A DNA stretch of 64,000 bases from Coriolopsis trogii (GCA_020543525.1 JAHYIO010000003.1:2108001-2172000), one strand, 5' to 3'; counted from the first letter of the stretch, positions 1 through 16,560 are shown. Program-made: numbers and translations. The notes: generated from the letters alone by a model not told the origin.

Positions 1-1267
1 TGCGAGGGAGGGACAAACGAACATCGAGAGGCTTGTGGTGATCTGGCTTGCGGGCGGACGGAACAAAGCTCGCTGGAGGGTGGCCGGGAAGGCGCGCTTC
101 GTGAGATCGTGTACATAATAATTGAGAACGTTTCGGTGTCGGTGGGGCCCCGGAGCTCACTGTACTTATATAGCGGTTAAACTGCGACAGTCCGTTCGAT
201 CGTGGCGACGCTTGCCCTGTCGTCGGTCCCGTGAGGGTTCATTCATGCGACACGGTTTCCTGCGCGGGCTGTGAAAAGAACGCTTTGGAGCTACAATGTC
301 ATCGATATTCAGCTAGATGGACGACTGGCTTATGGCTGCCGGGCAAGACGGACTGTACGGTAGAGCTTCCCACTGCGGGGATGACATGGCCGCGCACAGC
401 GACGACCGCGAGATGCACGTTCTCCTGACGAAGTGTCGCAGGACCGAGCCCTGGCTTCGCGACCCTTCAAGCTGATCATCCCCCCACTGCTTGAGCGAGG
501 TTTACGGAATTGCGTGGTCGGGGAGCGTATGCTCCGGAACCTATATGAGACTCTGAGCCCTCGAGGTGACCTAATACCGATGGGGCGAACGGAACTTGCG
601 AAAAATGTGGTGACCTCCTTAACCTCTCTCAAGGCTCTTCGAAGTGCAGTCAGACGGTGAAACCGGCGACCTGACTGGACCTGATGTGTGAACATAATTC
701 GCTCCCGAGCGAGGGCCCGTTATAACATTTGTGAAGACGGACCTTTCTATACCATGATGTTGCGATCCGCGCTGTTCATCCGACGTATAGCTTAACGGGC
801 AGGACGTTTTCTGTCTCCTGCGCACAAGTTGGTACAAGATCGATCGAACTCGTTCGAAACGAAGTTCGTACGGCGAAGCGCTGGACATGAGAGGGGACGC
901 TCATGGTGAGTCAGAGTCACACCTATCAGCTCTATTCGGTCACGTTGGGTGATGCTCTTGGGGAGACGGTATAGGCAGCATTTCAGACTGTTTCCTGAAA
1001 CACGTCAACTGCCTATGAATCCCAAAGATCCATGAACATGCGCATACAACTTCAAAGAATGCACTCAAGAGAGAGGGGGAAGATGAAAAGCCTAAAGACG
1101 GAGGCGTCACGTCGTCGGGCTTGGCCGAGATACGCCCGCGTCGGCCGCGACGGCGTCACTCTTCTGTCACGACTACCTCACTTCGGCGGTGTCTTCCAAG
1201 TCGACGCTCGCCTTCGTTCTCTTCGACCACCACTCTTTGGCGCTACGTGTTCCCATCCCTCTCCACG
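1..1267. other. 5' flank without a recognisable gene
   Basis: No open reading frame here shows a family motif, a credible splice chain or fungal-like coding character. The last part is the promoter and 5' leader of the SIP5-like gene that follows. A gene ending outside the window on the left cannot be excluded. Confidence 0.5.
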
Positions 1268-3316
1268 ATGGGCAACAGCGCCTCCTCTGGCCGCGGGCAC
1301 CACGAAGAGACAGTCGACTTCGGGTATCTCACCCCGCAGGGGATCTACACCGGACCACGAGACTGGAACCAAGCTATTGTGTCCCAGCTTATAGTGGAAC
1401 GCAAGCTCGCTCCCTTCTATCGCCCCCTTGAGGACTACGAGGAGGATTGGGACGACGAACAAGTACTCGCAGCGCGTAAGGAGCCCCCGGAACCAGAGGG
1501 CGGTGAGTCGTCGCGGGCTGAGTCAGTCAATTCCGCGTCCACGAAGGGTCATGCCAAGCGTCCGAGTACTGCCGCTGCTACAAAGGAGCCTGCTCGTCAT
1601 CCCGAAGCTGCAATATACAGGGGAGCAATAGAGTGCCCGATTTGTTTCTTGGTACGTGCTGATGTCTCAATGTTCGTCTACTGTCCCGATGAAGCGAATA
1701 ACCTCACCGCGGGCGCGTAGTACTATCCACCCAACATCAACCGTTCACGATGTTGCGACCAAGCTATCTGCACTGAATGTTTCGTGCAGATCAAGAGAGC
1801 GGATCCGACAACCACACATCTCGTCTCGGAACCCGCAGCTTGTCCGTATTGTGTGCAAGAGAACTTCGGAATTGTCTACACTCCGCCACCATGGCGGACT
1901 GGTCTTGGCAGCGAGGGGGCGGTGAGTACTTCCTTTGGCAACAGCTCAACACGTTCTGACCATCTGGCCGCGCGTCCCCTTGTCCGCGCAGACGCCCCCA
2001 TCATGGCCTGACTCGCCCAAACCCCCATCAGACGCCGCTGTGAATCCTTCGATGAAGCGCCGGAGGAAGAGCTTTGGGGCCAATGATCCCGAGGTGGTCA
2101 CTGTCGGTGGGTGTATAGAACGCTGCGTTCGCATATTGGCCATTGAATAGGACCGTTAGACCAAATCCATCCCGATTGGGAGGCGAAGTTGGCCGCTGTA
2201 CGTGCAGCTGTTGCTCGGCGTGCCAACAGGCGCATCATCATGCGTCAAGTTGGCGACCGTCTCATCCCTATTGGCGTCACGAGTGGTCGTGTGCATCCAT
2301 TGCCTGCCGAGGAGGGTGAGACGCCGGAAGGGAGCAGTGGAGAGCGAGGGAGCCGACGGCGGAGGAGGCAGCAGAATCAAGAACTTAACCAGTTCCTCGG
2401 TTCAATGGGTCTTGGTGGGCAAGATCTTGAAGAGGTGAGGTGTGATCATAACCTTAAGGTCGACATGACACTGACTGGGACTTAGCTTATGGTTATGGAA
2501 GCTATGCGTCTGTCTTTGCTAGAACACGAAGCTCAGCAAAGACGACAGAAGGAAGAGGAGGAGAAGAAGCAAAGAGAAGAGGCTACCGCTGCCGCTGCGA
2601 GCGGCGCCTCTGAGTCTCAGACAACTTCCGCTCAAGATGGTTCCCCTACGGCCACTGCTCCTGCAGTACAACCAGCGATACCAAGTGATTCTACTTCGCG
2701 GGATGATTCACCAGCGCCCTCTCCTCAGACAACGAGTGATAGTGCCTCTTCAGCCCCATCTCGGGCCTCCACGGCTACGCATGCGTCCTCGCCGAGTTTA
2801 ACTGCTTTCCTGTCTCCACCGGGGCGGCGAAGTACTGACTCACAATCCGGACGTCGCAGCGGTCGATCAACTCCGACGTCACCGTACGGAGCTATCAGTG
2901 CCGCGGTCCTTAGTGCCACGTCCACTGCTAGTGCTGTAGCGAGCCCCAGCCCTGAGCGCGAAGAGGCGAATCCTCTGGCCGTGGCTGAACCCGTGCCCAC
3001 CAACGGCCCTGATAGTGCCACAGCCGGGCCGACCCCGACAGCCAGCTCTGAGACAGGGCCACATCCGCCAGCTCCTCCCGGGGTCACAGATACAGTCCCC
3101 GTTATATCCGAGCCTGCGCCTGAGGAAACACTAGCCCGGCCTGACCTCTCTGCCACGGAGGACCTACCATCATTTGTGTCGTCCACTGCTCCCTCCTCTT
3201 ACGATGTTCTCCCATCCTCTCCGGATTCCACGATCTCAAATGAGCCGCTACTGGAAGCCGTCGTGCCGCCCACCCCAGCGACTGAAGGGGAACCTAGCGC
3301 CGCTCCTGCTAGTTGA
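1268..3316 (+). CDS. SIP5: SIP5-like RING-type zinc-finger protein
   Basis: Five exons are modelled: 1268-1651, 1721-1921, 1992-2106, 2160-2434 and 2486-3316, giving 601 residues. The start is the ATG that opens MGNSASS, a candidate N-myristoylation signal. Residues about 120-185 hold a RING-like metal site: CPIC, then a CC pair and CTEC, then CPYC, that is four cysteine pairs without an obvious histidine. A conserved stretch reading [15 protein letters not shown] follows in exon 4. The last about 250 residues are rich in Ser, Pro, Thr and Ala and are probably disordered, after a Glu/Lys/Gln-rich segment likely to be helical. In yeast Sip5 interacts with the Snf1 kinase and the Reg1/Glc7 phosphatase; that role is known for the family and only inferred here. 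The exact C terminus is the least certain part. Confidence 0.85.
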
Positions 3317-4340
3317 AGGGGAGTCTGTAACGACCTGGATCATGTACACTATCGTCTTTTATCTCGCACGTGAGTCAGCCCTATTTGCGCCAGGATGTTT
3401 CTGGACGGCTGACATTCTCATGTAGGACCAGAGGAGCGGGTCATTCTCTCTAGATCCGTAATCGCTCCCGCCGCTACTACGTTCCTGTACTTGGACTTCG
3501 TTCTGCTACACCCTTGATGCTCTCACGTCTCGCAAGATGTCTCTCGCCGTTGTTGATGGTGGTCACTTTGCATCCGTCTGCGGAGGATCCCATCCAGCGT
3601 ATTGTTGTCGCTCACAGGCGGTTCCCACTCTTAGTTGGCCCAACTCTCACTCCGTGCGCTTGTAATTCATATGTTCCGTCTCACCTCTCATGTCTATGTT
3701 GATGTATAGAAGCATTTCCCGTATATGTTTGTGATACAGCCGCCGGTTGCAGGAGACGATGATCGTGGGCAAGCTGGAGACATGGGGGTTTTGCGAGAGG
3801 TGAGAAAGCAGTTAGACATCGCTACCTATTTCTTGCCAACCAGTGAAAAGTTGCCGGTCACAAGTGTGTGAATCTGACGGACTGACGGGATCTCGACAAC
3901 GCGAGAGCTCGAAGATACACACGAGCAGGAAATTTGTTGACGGCTGAAGTCGGTCGTTCCTGTACCCGCACTCACGAATAAATAGAGTTTGGGATGGCTC
4001 GCACGAAATACAGGCATGAGTGCGATAGACATGGGCTCGTTGGAGGACATACTCTCATGCGAAGAGTGAGAAAGTGCTGGAAAGAGGATGATTACCCACG
4101 GAGCAGCCGCGCGGAGGACAGGACGTGGAAGCGGATCCTGGGCCTTGCGGGAACGCGCCACGTCAGCTGAACGAGACGCGTCGCTCATATACCGGCGTCT
4201 TAGCCGAGCCACTTCTCTCCGCAAAAGATTCCAGGCCAGGCAACCCTGCGCTCGCTCTACTCCTCCTTCTCTTGCTCATCTCTCTACCTTCCTTTGCTGC
4301 CCGCTCGCTTGCAAATAGAGCATTTGCCGCCTGCCGAACC
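3317..4340. other. Intergenic region between SIP5 and the Ca2+ ATPase
   Basis: About 1 kb holding the 3' end of the SIP5-like gene and the leader of the ATPase. Open frames here are short and show no motif. Just before the ATPase start the + strand is rich in C and T (about 4255-4310), as is common in fungal leaders. Confidence 0.5.
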
Positions 4341-7904
<3,564 letters not shown>

Positions 7905-10126
7905 ATGTCAGCAATAGAGGCACCTACATAGTTGTTTAGGACATTGTAATGACATGTAATGATTGCAATAGTAGAGGAACCTCATAGTCATCAGCATTCT
8001 CCTCATCGCGATCGTGCAATGTGATCAGTGTGCGCCGTGTGCGGAGCGTTCTCCCTTCGTGTCCATGAACGCGAGCATGCTTACGGGCCCAAGCGGGCTC
8101 GTTATTCATGCGAGTTCGGGTTCACAGCATCGTGCGCCGCTCCGGTGTGGATCGGACGATGACACGAATCGCACCGTGTGGACGCGAGCTCGGATGACAT
8201 ATCGAGCAACGCTAGCAGATTGCCGTAGAAGGCCGCGGAGGACCAGTTCTGGAGCGTTCCGAGCCTCGAGGTTGCAGGAAGCATGGTTGTGTGCGTGCCG
8301 TCGGATGACGGCAAGCGCTGTCAGTAGCCGCACTCAATGATCTATTAGTGTCATCGAATCCTGGATCCATGGCATGGCCAAGAGACCGTTCAGTCACCAA
8401 GGGGCGCTTGGCTGTGTGGTGTGAGTACTTGTCGTGCACTAATACGATATCTGTGCAATGTGGTCAACGATTGAGAGGTCATTGCCTCTAGTATCCATTT
8501 TGAGTGGAACTGACTGAATCACTGGCAGTGAGCAGGCCTTGACGTTCCACTAGTACAGCAGCATCTCGAATAAGGCTTGTGGCATGTTTTGTAGGTTCGG
8601 AGCTATGGACGCCTCCATCGTCATTTCCGCACACATAGTTAGTCGAGGCTTCCCCGATAATGAGCAATGCTCAACGGAGCTGCAAGCGATCACTCTTGTT
8701 CGGCTTGCAGAGATCGACGTGAAGGGTTGTCAGAGGAGCGTCCAGCTGTCGTTCTGTGAAGCGCACTGCGATTGAGCAGCTTCTGGAACAGCGCGGGTCG
8801 ATGCGGTTCCATGCTGCCAGGGTTGCCTTCACCGACTCTGAGACGATGCCATCGGACGGACGAGCCGGCCAAAATGATATCAACTTAAACACATATTGAA
8901 TATTGCGCTTTGCCGGTCGCGCTGTCGTCCGGACAAGACGGGCCCGTGCCCCGCTCCCCGCTTCTTCGTCCAGTCAGCTCGGGACGTCGCCATGTTATGT
9001 CCGAGCTGACCGCCATCGTTCCCCATCATCAGAAGGCCTGCGTTATCGGGCGCGGGATATGGAGACAGAATCTGGTATACAGTGCTTCCAGTTCAATGAT
9101 TTTCCCCGAGAGCATATGTATGACGGATCGGTGCCGAGGAGGCAGCACAAGGGAGAGAAGTCCGAAGCATGCGTGTCACGGCAGTAGCTGTCCGTTGACT
9201 CGGACGTTTATGTCTTGCCCAAGATCGACCAGGAATGCATGGAAGACTCCAACACCGATGCTGTATAAAACTGCACTGCAGTGTGTGCCCGATCGGTCCA
9301 TTGCATTGTGCTGTGATATTGTGATATTGGCCTCAGCCCCCTCTGCTGGGTCTACTCCTCTCCCTCCATTGGCCGAGGCTGCAGATCCGACCTGTCAAGC
9401 GTTAATTATGAGCGTCGGATCCTTGCCGACACAGTTCTGGGGGTCTTGTGCGCATGAGTCTGTGATTCACTTATTACACGACCAAACGAATATCGTCCCG
9501 CCAAGCCCACCCGCTGCAGGCCTGTCCGCATCGAGCACGCTCTGGTCAACTTGGTCGGAAGAGAGTCGAGGCTGGATCGGTGAACGCAGACTGCAGTCTG
9601 CGGTGCGCCCAAGCCGCCGGTAATCAAGCAAGAAGCCACTAGCGAGATTCAGCGACTCAGATGCGCCGCAACGCGTCCACCGCGCGCGGCATCATCTTTC
9701 TTCCAGAATTGATGGCAGGCGACGACGGCCCACGGGGAGCGCACAACGGCGTCACCGCACCATCGTCAAATACGCCGCCGTGGAATGTTCCCCAACGGGC
9801 CATCGTTGCATGGTTGCTGTCTCGGCAGATAAGTACTTGTCACAGAAATGCTCACTTGACGGGTGTATTATTGTCTACAGACGAGTGTACTCGTCTGAGG
9901 TATACACACAAGCACCGATTAATCGCCGAGTCTCGATAGACAATTGTAACCGGTAGAACGGCGTAGGTGTACTATAGAACAACACCACACGTCCCAAGCA
10001 TAAGGACCTGGAGGACCCGAGACGGGAACCAACAACTAGTCAGACTGTGCTGCTTATCGACAAGCCAGCGCTCAAAAAATCCCCAGCACCTAGAGTACCG
10101 CATTCTCAAACTTGATAGCATCAAAC
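7905..10126. other. 2.2-kb convergent gap without a recognisable gene
   Basis: This lies between the 3' ends of the ATPase (+) and the SLC35F6-like gene (-). A 237-residue frame at 8910-9623 (+) is open, but it has no motif and no sign of membrane or domain structure, and other frames overlap it. I see no transposase remnant or repeat. Confidence 0.45.
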
Positions 10127-12297
10127 TCAAACCCTGCTGTCACCCTCAGCATCCTGCACTATGCTGCGTCTGTGCGCATGGCTCGAGTGCTCCTCGGGCG
10201 GCACGACGTCAAACCCGCTGCGTCCCAGCTCGGAGGGAAGCACAGCGGTATCCTCAAGCGCCTCCTCGGCAAGAAGAGTCTGCGTCTCGCCCTCGTCTTC
10301 GCTCGGCGCTGCAGCGGCCCGCTCGGACGCGGGACGCAGGAAGCGCGGGGGCGTGACGAGGTGGTTAAACAGGAACTGTGGGAAACAGCATATCAGCCAC
10401 TGGAGACCGACATACGTAGCCGGCGTAAACAGTGCTTACCGTGCCGTATCTGAAGAGCGCCGTCAGGCGTGATCAGTAAGCCCTTACGCAACGCTCCCGA
10501 GGATGATGCAGCACTCACACGAGGAGCCCGAAGCCGGCAATTTGCAGGAGAGAAATGGGGAAGACGAGCACCTCCCAACCAAGACCCAAGCTGACAATCC
10601 AGATGCTGAGCGTTCTGCAGGTGTCGGTCAAGCTCCGCACGGTGGAGCTGACGTGCCGAGTCACGCTCAGGCCAAAGAAGTTGAACAGCGAGATCGAAAA
10701 TGCGATCACCACACCGGACCATAGAACTGAGGGTGTGTTTATCATCTGGTGCCAGCCGCGCGGAAGGTCGAAGAAGGGTGAGACCGATGAATAGCGCGCA
10801 AGAAGGGGCATCGCAAGCACGATGCTCAAGGCGCCAAACAGGCCCTCGAAGCCGACCGCAACTAATGGTGCAACCGCGTAGCGGCCCATGATCTTCTCTG
10901 TGTGCGTCGCGTGAGAGTATCAGTACGGTTCGTTTTGAGAGTATTTGGCCACCAGACAAACCTTCGATGACGAACTGGGCCGCGGTGCTGTATATCACGA
11001 CGCATGGGCGGCGAAGAAGTACAACAGCAGGGAAGCACACGTCAGCGGCGGTATTCGATGTAGGGGTTTATAGATGGGCGGCGCCCAAAGGCGGCCCATA
11101 TGAGTGAAACGAGGACTGAATAGGAGACGTACAAGACTTGGGCAAAAAGGATGAAGAACACGCCTGCGGAATGCCGTCAGCTGACGTAGAAGCTGACTGC
11201 GCATGCAAACACACCGACTAGAACCTTGGTCACTTCAGGCTCTTCGATGGGTTCTGGAGGCGGGAGGTCGTCGAGGAGGTTCATGTTGGGCTCCTTCACG
11301 GCGTCCTTGACCATAGAGCCGCTAAGACCGACGAGGGAAACACCTGCCATTACGGTAATAAGGGATACCCATCTTTGGAACAAGAGTGAGCATTGGGCCT
11401 CGAGCGAAAGGATAATGAGTTAACGGGAAGGACGGATGTAGTAGAATGGGTGGGAAGCACGGTAGGAGACTCAACTGGTAGAGCCATAGACGCCTGCGGA
11501 GGAAAATGACGGAGAGAATGCCGACGAAGAGGACGAGAGCGCCTCGTGTCATCTGATAGATCGAGACCGGAGTATACAGGAGGCCGACATTCATGAGCTG
11601 CACAGCCGAATTGGGGCGTTGCAAACAGCATGGGCGGGATGAGCAGTGAAGAGTGAGAAGGACTGAACGAGTAAGGACAAGCGGCAAGCGTACCGTAGTG
11701 CCGGTGAGATCGCAAGCGGCGGGGAACCAGAGGAGGAGGAGTTTCCAGCCATCGAGGCGTGCTGGAGGGATCTCGGCCTTGGCTCCAGCGGCAGGCTCCT
11801 CTTCGGCGTCGGAGGGGAGGCGCAGCGGCTGGGACTGTCGCCTGGTACGCACCCAGGAGAAGACGACAGGAAGGAAGCCTGATGATAGACACGTGTGACA
11901 CGCGCTGATGAGAGCCATCGCGGTGGGCAGTCGAGGGAGCGTACGTACAGAGCATCTCTCCGACTGACGCGGACGGTTACCACGGGTCAGGAGGGTGGAC
12001 GCAGGCCGGGTAATACAAGTGGACACGCACGGAACATCTGCAGGGTCTGCCAGACAGGCTGCTCATACAACACCTGGTTTGCGGGGTCGTCACAGTTCTC
12101 TACGCATTGCATGTCCTGTGGCAGGGTGAGCAAGTGAGTGTATGCGCACGCAAAGACGGACCTGCCACTTGCTCCAGAGCGAGTTGCTGGAGCCCTGGGG
12201 TGCATCAGCGACGGTGCGTGTGTGGGAGGGCGGCGGGAAGACAGACCGTGATGAGCATCCCAGCAATGAGGATGGGGACATAGAGTGAGGAGGGCAT
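10127..12297 (-). CDS. SLC35F6-like membrane transporter (DMT/EamA superfamily)
   Basis: Twelve exons, in transcript order: 12297-12247, 12194-12162, 12115-12031, 11963-11949, 11878-11694, 11597-11476, 11372-11215, 11163-11133, 10987-10962, 10897-10519, 10449-10440, 10375-10127; 447 residues. Family landmarks are restored only by this chain: QMFLGEML across exons 3-5, LMNVGLLYTPVSIYQMTRGA, VFFILFAQVFTAAQFVIEEKIM across exons 8-10, and YGTFLFN. About ten hydrophobic membrane segments are visible. The N terminus looks like a signal anchor, and the C-terminal 70 residues are acidic and probably cytosolic. Relatives sit in lysosomal or vacuolar and mitochondrial membranes; the substrate is not known. 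Exon 4 (15 nt) and exon 11 (10 nt) are micro-exons. Without them the frame and the conserved motifs break. Confidence 0.87.
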
Positions 12298-12604
12298 TGC
12301 GGGCAGCGTCGAGGCTGCGTTGCACGAGGTGGCGGGAGAGGAGACAGCGTTGGTGGCGTGTGCTGAGACGCGGACTCGGACGGGGATGGGACGGGCGCCT
12401 GGGCTGGCGGGGCGGGGGAAGCGTCGGCTGTAATGGGAGAAGGCCCAGAAAGGGAAGTGATCGGGGAAATAATTAAATAATGGGGAAACGAAGAAGGAGG
12501 AGAGGAATTCTATTCTTTGGCTTCGATGGGATGTTGGTAGGATCACCCAATGTTCGCGTACTTATATCACCTCCGGCCTCTTCTCCTCCTCCTCCCTCCT
12601 CCCC
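12298..12604. promoter_or_regulatory. Divergent promoter between the SLC35F6-like and arrestin-like genes
   Basis: Only about 307 bp separate the two start codons, which face away from each other, so both promoters must lie here. A weak A/T-rich patch is seen near 12465-12482 and a pyrimidine-rich leader at 12570-12600 before the arrestin start. No specific operator is recognised. Confidence 0.5.
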
Positions 12605-14796
12605 ATGGTCCACCTCGTCCTCTCCACACCACGGGGCAACTCCGGCAACCGCTTTTTCCCCCACCAGGGCTACCTCGGCCTCACCCCCGTCCGCGTCGAA
12701 GGCGGTATGTGATCCCTCCTACTCTCTCCCTACTATAACCCCGCCTGACGCGTCCTAGTCGTCCGCACAAAACTCGACGAAGACGGCAAACCCATTCCTG
12801 CAAAGTCTCTCTCTGTATCCATACGATGTTACCAGTCCCGTCTCACCCGATCCCGCTCCTTCCGCTCTACACTCGTCGTGGACCATACAGATGTCCTCTG
12901 GGTCAAGCCTCAGCACAAAGAATATGCGGACGTAGGAGAACTAGAGTTTCCCTTCAAGATTACCCTCCCAAAACGCACGCCCGGCTTCAGCACTGCAAAT
13001 TACCAAGATTACCGCGTCTTCTGGCGGCTAGAAGCTAGTAAGTTCATCCCTCTCTACCCCGCTTGTCACCACCATCTGCCATCTGCCACAATCCTCGAAT
13101 ATCCGTCATCTCACGTTGGCTCATCAATTCCAAAGTCCTCGACCATATCCCCATTCCTAGCATAGGCTCGCGCATCGTTCGCTATTACGACCTTCCTCTC
13201 TACCGCTACGACATTCCACCCACAATACATTCCAAGTGGCCACTGCCCCCCCAACATGTCCTCCGTCACCAGACGAGCAAACCGCGTGCGCCTGTTGTCC
13301 GTTACAACATCTCCATCCCCATGCATCCGGTAGGCCCGTCTGACATCATATACACGACTCTCTTCCTTCAGCCACAAGACCAGGGTGTCGCTATCCGAAG
13401 CGCCACCATGTGGGTCGAGCGACGAATAGATCTTTACAGCATGCCTGCAGCTCCTACTCCACTCGTCACCGCGGGCATCAATCATGCAGTAGCTGCTGGT
13501 GCTTCTCCCGTAACGGCCTTCTCGCCAACATCTCCAACACCGTCCTCTTCTTTCGACGACGATGCCCGCACCCCTACCACCTCCCATTTTGCGTCTGGCC
13601 CTCTCTCGCCCTATCCTTCTTCTCTCATGAGCCCCAGCCAGACGACCTTCGACACTGTGGCCAGCAACATGACTAACAGTTCCACGTTTCCGCTGCTTTC
13701 TCCTTCCAGTTCTAACGGCCCGACATCCCCAATTCCTATTCCTCGTGTGCCATCACACTCTATGCCGCCTCCGTCCCCTTCATCGTCGCTGTCCGTCTCC
13801 CCCAACCTCCCTGTACCTTCTGCCCCCGATGCACCTCTCAAAACGCTCACTGTGTCGCTTCTCTCTACTGAAGTCAGCTCTTTTACTTGTGACTCGTCTG
13901 GGCTCTGGACCAAGACTGCCTCGCTGCAATGGCCAGAGAACCGGGGTTCTTCTCGCTGGGCAGTCGGAGAGACCATGCAGAGCGAGTTCGCTGCGGTACG
14001 CTTCTTTATCCGCACGAAACTCGTCGTCACGGGACCGGGGGGATCAGACACTCTCGAACTCGAACCGCAGGAGATTACAGTCGTCCCTACAAACGAAGCG
14101 GATCGGAGAGTTGCCATGGAGAAGTGGGCGGAACAGAAGGAGCTCGCGCAGCGGAGCAAGTCGAAGAGCCCTTGGCGAAAGCGAGCGGACGATGGGCACG
14201 CTGTGGATGACGCTTCGGCGCAGCCCAATGGTCACGGTCTACCTTCACCACCGCAAACCCCTCACCACTCAAGCGAGAACGGGGAGCATGGGAAGTCCTC
14301 CGGGAGCTCGAGCAGCAAGCCGCGCAAAAAGACGCCACGAAGACCGCACACTTCTGCAGGGCCTAGAGACAAGTCGAACTTCGCGTTCGCGCCTGCTGCG
14401 GACGTCGTCACGCGTTCTGTGCCCGACCATGACCCTCCGTCCTCGTCCAGCCGGGAATCGCATTCGAGTCACCACAGTCACGGGTCGTCGAAGGGAAAGT
14501 TGAGGGAGTCGGGCCTTGGAGAGAGCATGTTGAATGCCGTCGACAGGGTGAGGGGGAAGTCGCGGGCAAGGGAGGGCGACGGGAAGCGGGAAAGGGAGGT
14601 CGGGGATGTAGGCGGAGACGATGAAGACAGGAGGGAGAGGCCGAAGCCCACGGGGTTGGGTCTCCAGTTGGGGCTCGAGGCTGAGCATGTCCGCGCCTGG
14701 GAGGAGGAACTCGCGCGCATCGAAACCCAGTCGCGGCGGAGTAGCGCAGGTATGCTCGCGATCTTTGGCATGTCGCGCAAGAAGACTGGCGGGTAG
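12605..14796 (+). CDS. Arrestin-like protein (alpha-arrestin family)
   Basis: Three exons: 12605-12704, 12759-13037 and 13136-14796; 679 residues starting MVHLVLSTPRG. The first about 270 residues look like an N-terminal arrestin sandwich: repeated beta-rich segments such as KSLSVSIRCYQ, STLVVDHTDVLW and ELEFPFKITLPK, followed by YRVFWRLEA. A second beta-rich block at about 270-350 (TLTVSLLSTE, ETMQSEFAAVRFFIRTKLVV) may be the C-terminal arrestin half. A Ser/Pro/Thr-rich insert of about 100 residues separates the blocks. The last about 250 residues are charged, low in complexity and probably disordered. Fungal alpha-arrestins recruit Rsp5-type ubiquitin ligases to plasma-membrane transporters. 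I did not find a clear PPxY motif, so that role is an inference; an LPLY sequence lies inside the fold. Confidence 0.78.
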
Positions 14797-15576
14797 CAAG
14801 GCTCTGTGGCACGGCGGCCGCTCCGCCTCTCGCCCATCTCCTCGAAGTGCCAGAGTCGCCACCCCCGCTCTTCGCCCGCTGTTGTGCCGTCATGCCCTCG
14901 GCTTCCTTCCATCGGGCGACTTCTACCGCGCGCTTCCCGATATTCTCAACGGGCCTGGTGGTCTTCGTCGCTTTGGTCGTTTCGCTCATGATGTTGCTCA
15001 CGTCCCACGCACGTCTCACGTCTGCACGTAGTCCGTCTCTCACGCAAACAGCCTCTATTCGATTCTTGCACATGCACCTTGTTCCGTCTCCTCCACTCGC
15101 ATGCACGCCCACACGCATACGCACACATCAGTGATACCATAATAGCACGCGCTCGTCGATAGTAATGTCTTTCGCTTTCCTCCGTCCTCGTCCACCGTTC
15201 CATCGTTCCATCGGCTACAGCAGATATCTTCTGTCCGCTCCCGGGCGCGCGGCGCGGCGCGTGGCCTGCCACGTCCTTGGCTTCCATGCACGCACGCCTC
15301 GGTGGGGCGTGCGTGGAGCCATTCATCTGTCTATCCTGTACACCATCGATCGGACCCTAATTCTCGCGAGCGTGCACGATGCACACGTAGCGCGATCCCC
15401 GCCCACCCATCATGCCATTGTAACATTATCCTCCTCTCTAGTACTAGTGGCCTACGGATGCGATTGTCTTTGTATAACTTATTCCCTTCGATTCTGTATA
15501 TCCATATATTCATGCGATGTTGAACCTGGTCTTCGCCCTCGAATCCCGTGCATACGGCGATGACACGACGATGAAC
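14797..15576. other. 3' flank of the arrestin-like gene
   Basis: No supported gene. The region probably includes the arrestin 3' untranslated region. Short frames on both strands overlap each other and show no motif. Confidence 0.45.
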
Positions 15577-15891
15577 TCAACAGTGACGGCGACCGGGGAC
15601 GGTCTCGTCTGCGCGGCGACATACGTCTGGAAAGTCTGAAAAAAGAGGAGTGAAGAGCAACGTTTCTATGATAGATGGACGAAGAACCTCCGGCGACCGC
15701 TCCTCCCGACGGCAGAAAGCTTCTCGGACGACTGTCCGAGCTGGTGCTTCTCGCGCCTCTTCAACAACAGTTCCGTACGGTCGGGGTTCGGAAACCTCGG
15801 GTTCTCCGAACAACGTGGCCGTTTGGTTTGTCATTCTTATCGTCTCTTTCTTCGAAGCTTGCTGCGCCCAATTTCCTGTGCTAGCACTCAA
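15577..15891 (-). CDS. Possible hypothetical protein, unresolved
   Basis: A 104-codon frame with reasonable protein composition, including an acidic middle and a start that could also be the internal Met at 15834. A strong acceptor-like sequence (T-run then CAG) near 15637-15645 suggests an intron near the C terminus, so this may be one exon of a longer reverse-strand gene reaching to about 16540. The + strand also has competing frames (15650-15907 and 15675-15884). I do not recognise either product and cannot decide which strand is coding. Confidence 0.22.
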   Translation of the reverse strand: MSASTGNWAQQASKKETIRMTNQTATLFGEPEVSEPRPYGTVVEEAREAPARTVVREAFCRREERSPEVLRPSIIETLLFTPLFSDFPDVCRRADETVPGRRHC

Positions 15892-15938
15892 CGGGGAGGG
15901 GTGCTAGTACTTGCCCTACACCGGTATTCCGTCTCCTC

Positions 15939-16319
15939 GTGCTGGGCAACGCTCTTCTGACCCCGAGTTCGGTGACTTCTCGCCATGGAGGATTGGCGCT
16001 AGACCGAGAGCGGAGTGGTGGTGGCGTGTTCAACTTCGAGTCCGGAGCCATGCCGGATTTGGATGCGATCGAGCTTGCGAAGGTTCGCGGAAACCTTCCA
16101 CTCATTCGGACCACGCTGACCAGTCTGCCATCGCGATCTTTAATCGGGCCGCACGTGTCCGACGAGATCAACTTGAACTTCACCTCTCTTTCGTCTCGCC
16201 TCCTCCAGCAACACTTGCACTTGTCTCGACAATACGCCCGCACCAACGTCGAGAAAACATATCGCATAGCCCCGATGCAACAGCTTCAAGGGTTTCCGAC
16301 TTCGGCGTCCAGGTTTTGA
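15939..16319 (+). CDS. Possible hypothetical protein, 126 codons
   Basis: An open frame from an ATG at 15939 to a stop at 16319. The middle reads like a helical protein (for example PDLDAIELAKVRGNLPLIR, then SRLLQQHLHLSRQYARTNVE). It is not recognised. A reverse-strand frame at 15881-16267 overlaps most of it. It may be an exon of a longer gene that includes 15650-15907, but no clean splice chain was found. Confidence 0.25.
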   Translation: MLGNALLTPSSVTSRHGGLALDRERSGGGVFNFESGAMPDLDAIELAKVRGNLPLIRTTLTSLPSRSLIGPHVSDEINLNFTSLSSRLLQQHLHLSRQYARTNVEKTYRIAPMQQLQGFPTSASRF

Positions 16320-16560
16320 GCGTCGTGAACAATGCGCGTCATCGTTGACATCGTGGCGGCAGAGTTAGTATGGAGCGACCCTCGTCGCCATGGGCTACTG
16401 GTCACCATACCGCGGGCGCGTCCGAGTGGTCTGTTCGTAATTGGTACGTCGTCGGCCTCGCTGTTGTCTCGTTCATGTCGGCGGGCGATGCTTGGAAGTT
16501 GGAAGGCAGCCCGTGCGGCTTCTGAAGACTTTTTCATCACGGAAGACGGATGATCACTTT

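Noticed and set aside
13611..14862. Long reverse-strand frames under the arrestin-like gene
   Set aside because: They mirror the Ser/Pro-rich coding repeats of exon 3 on the opposite strand.
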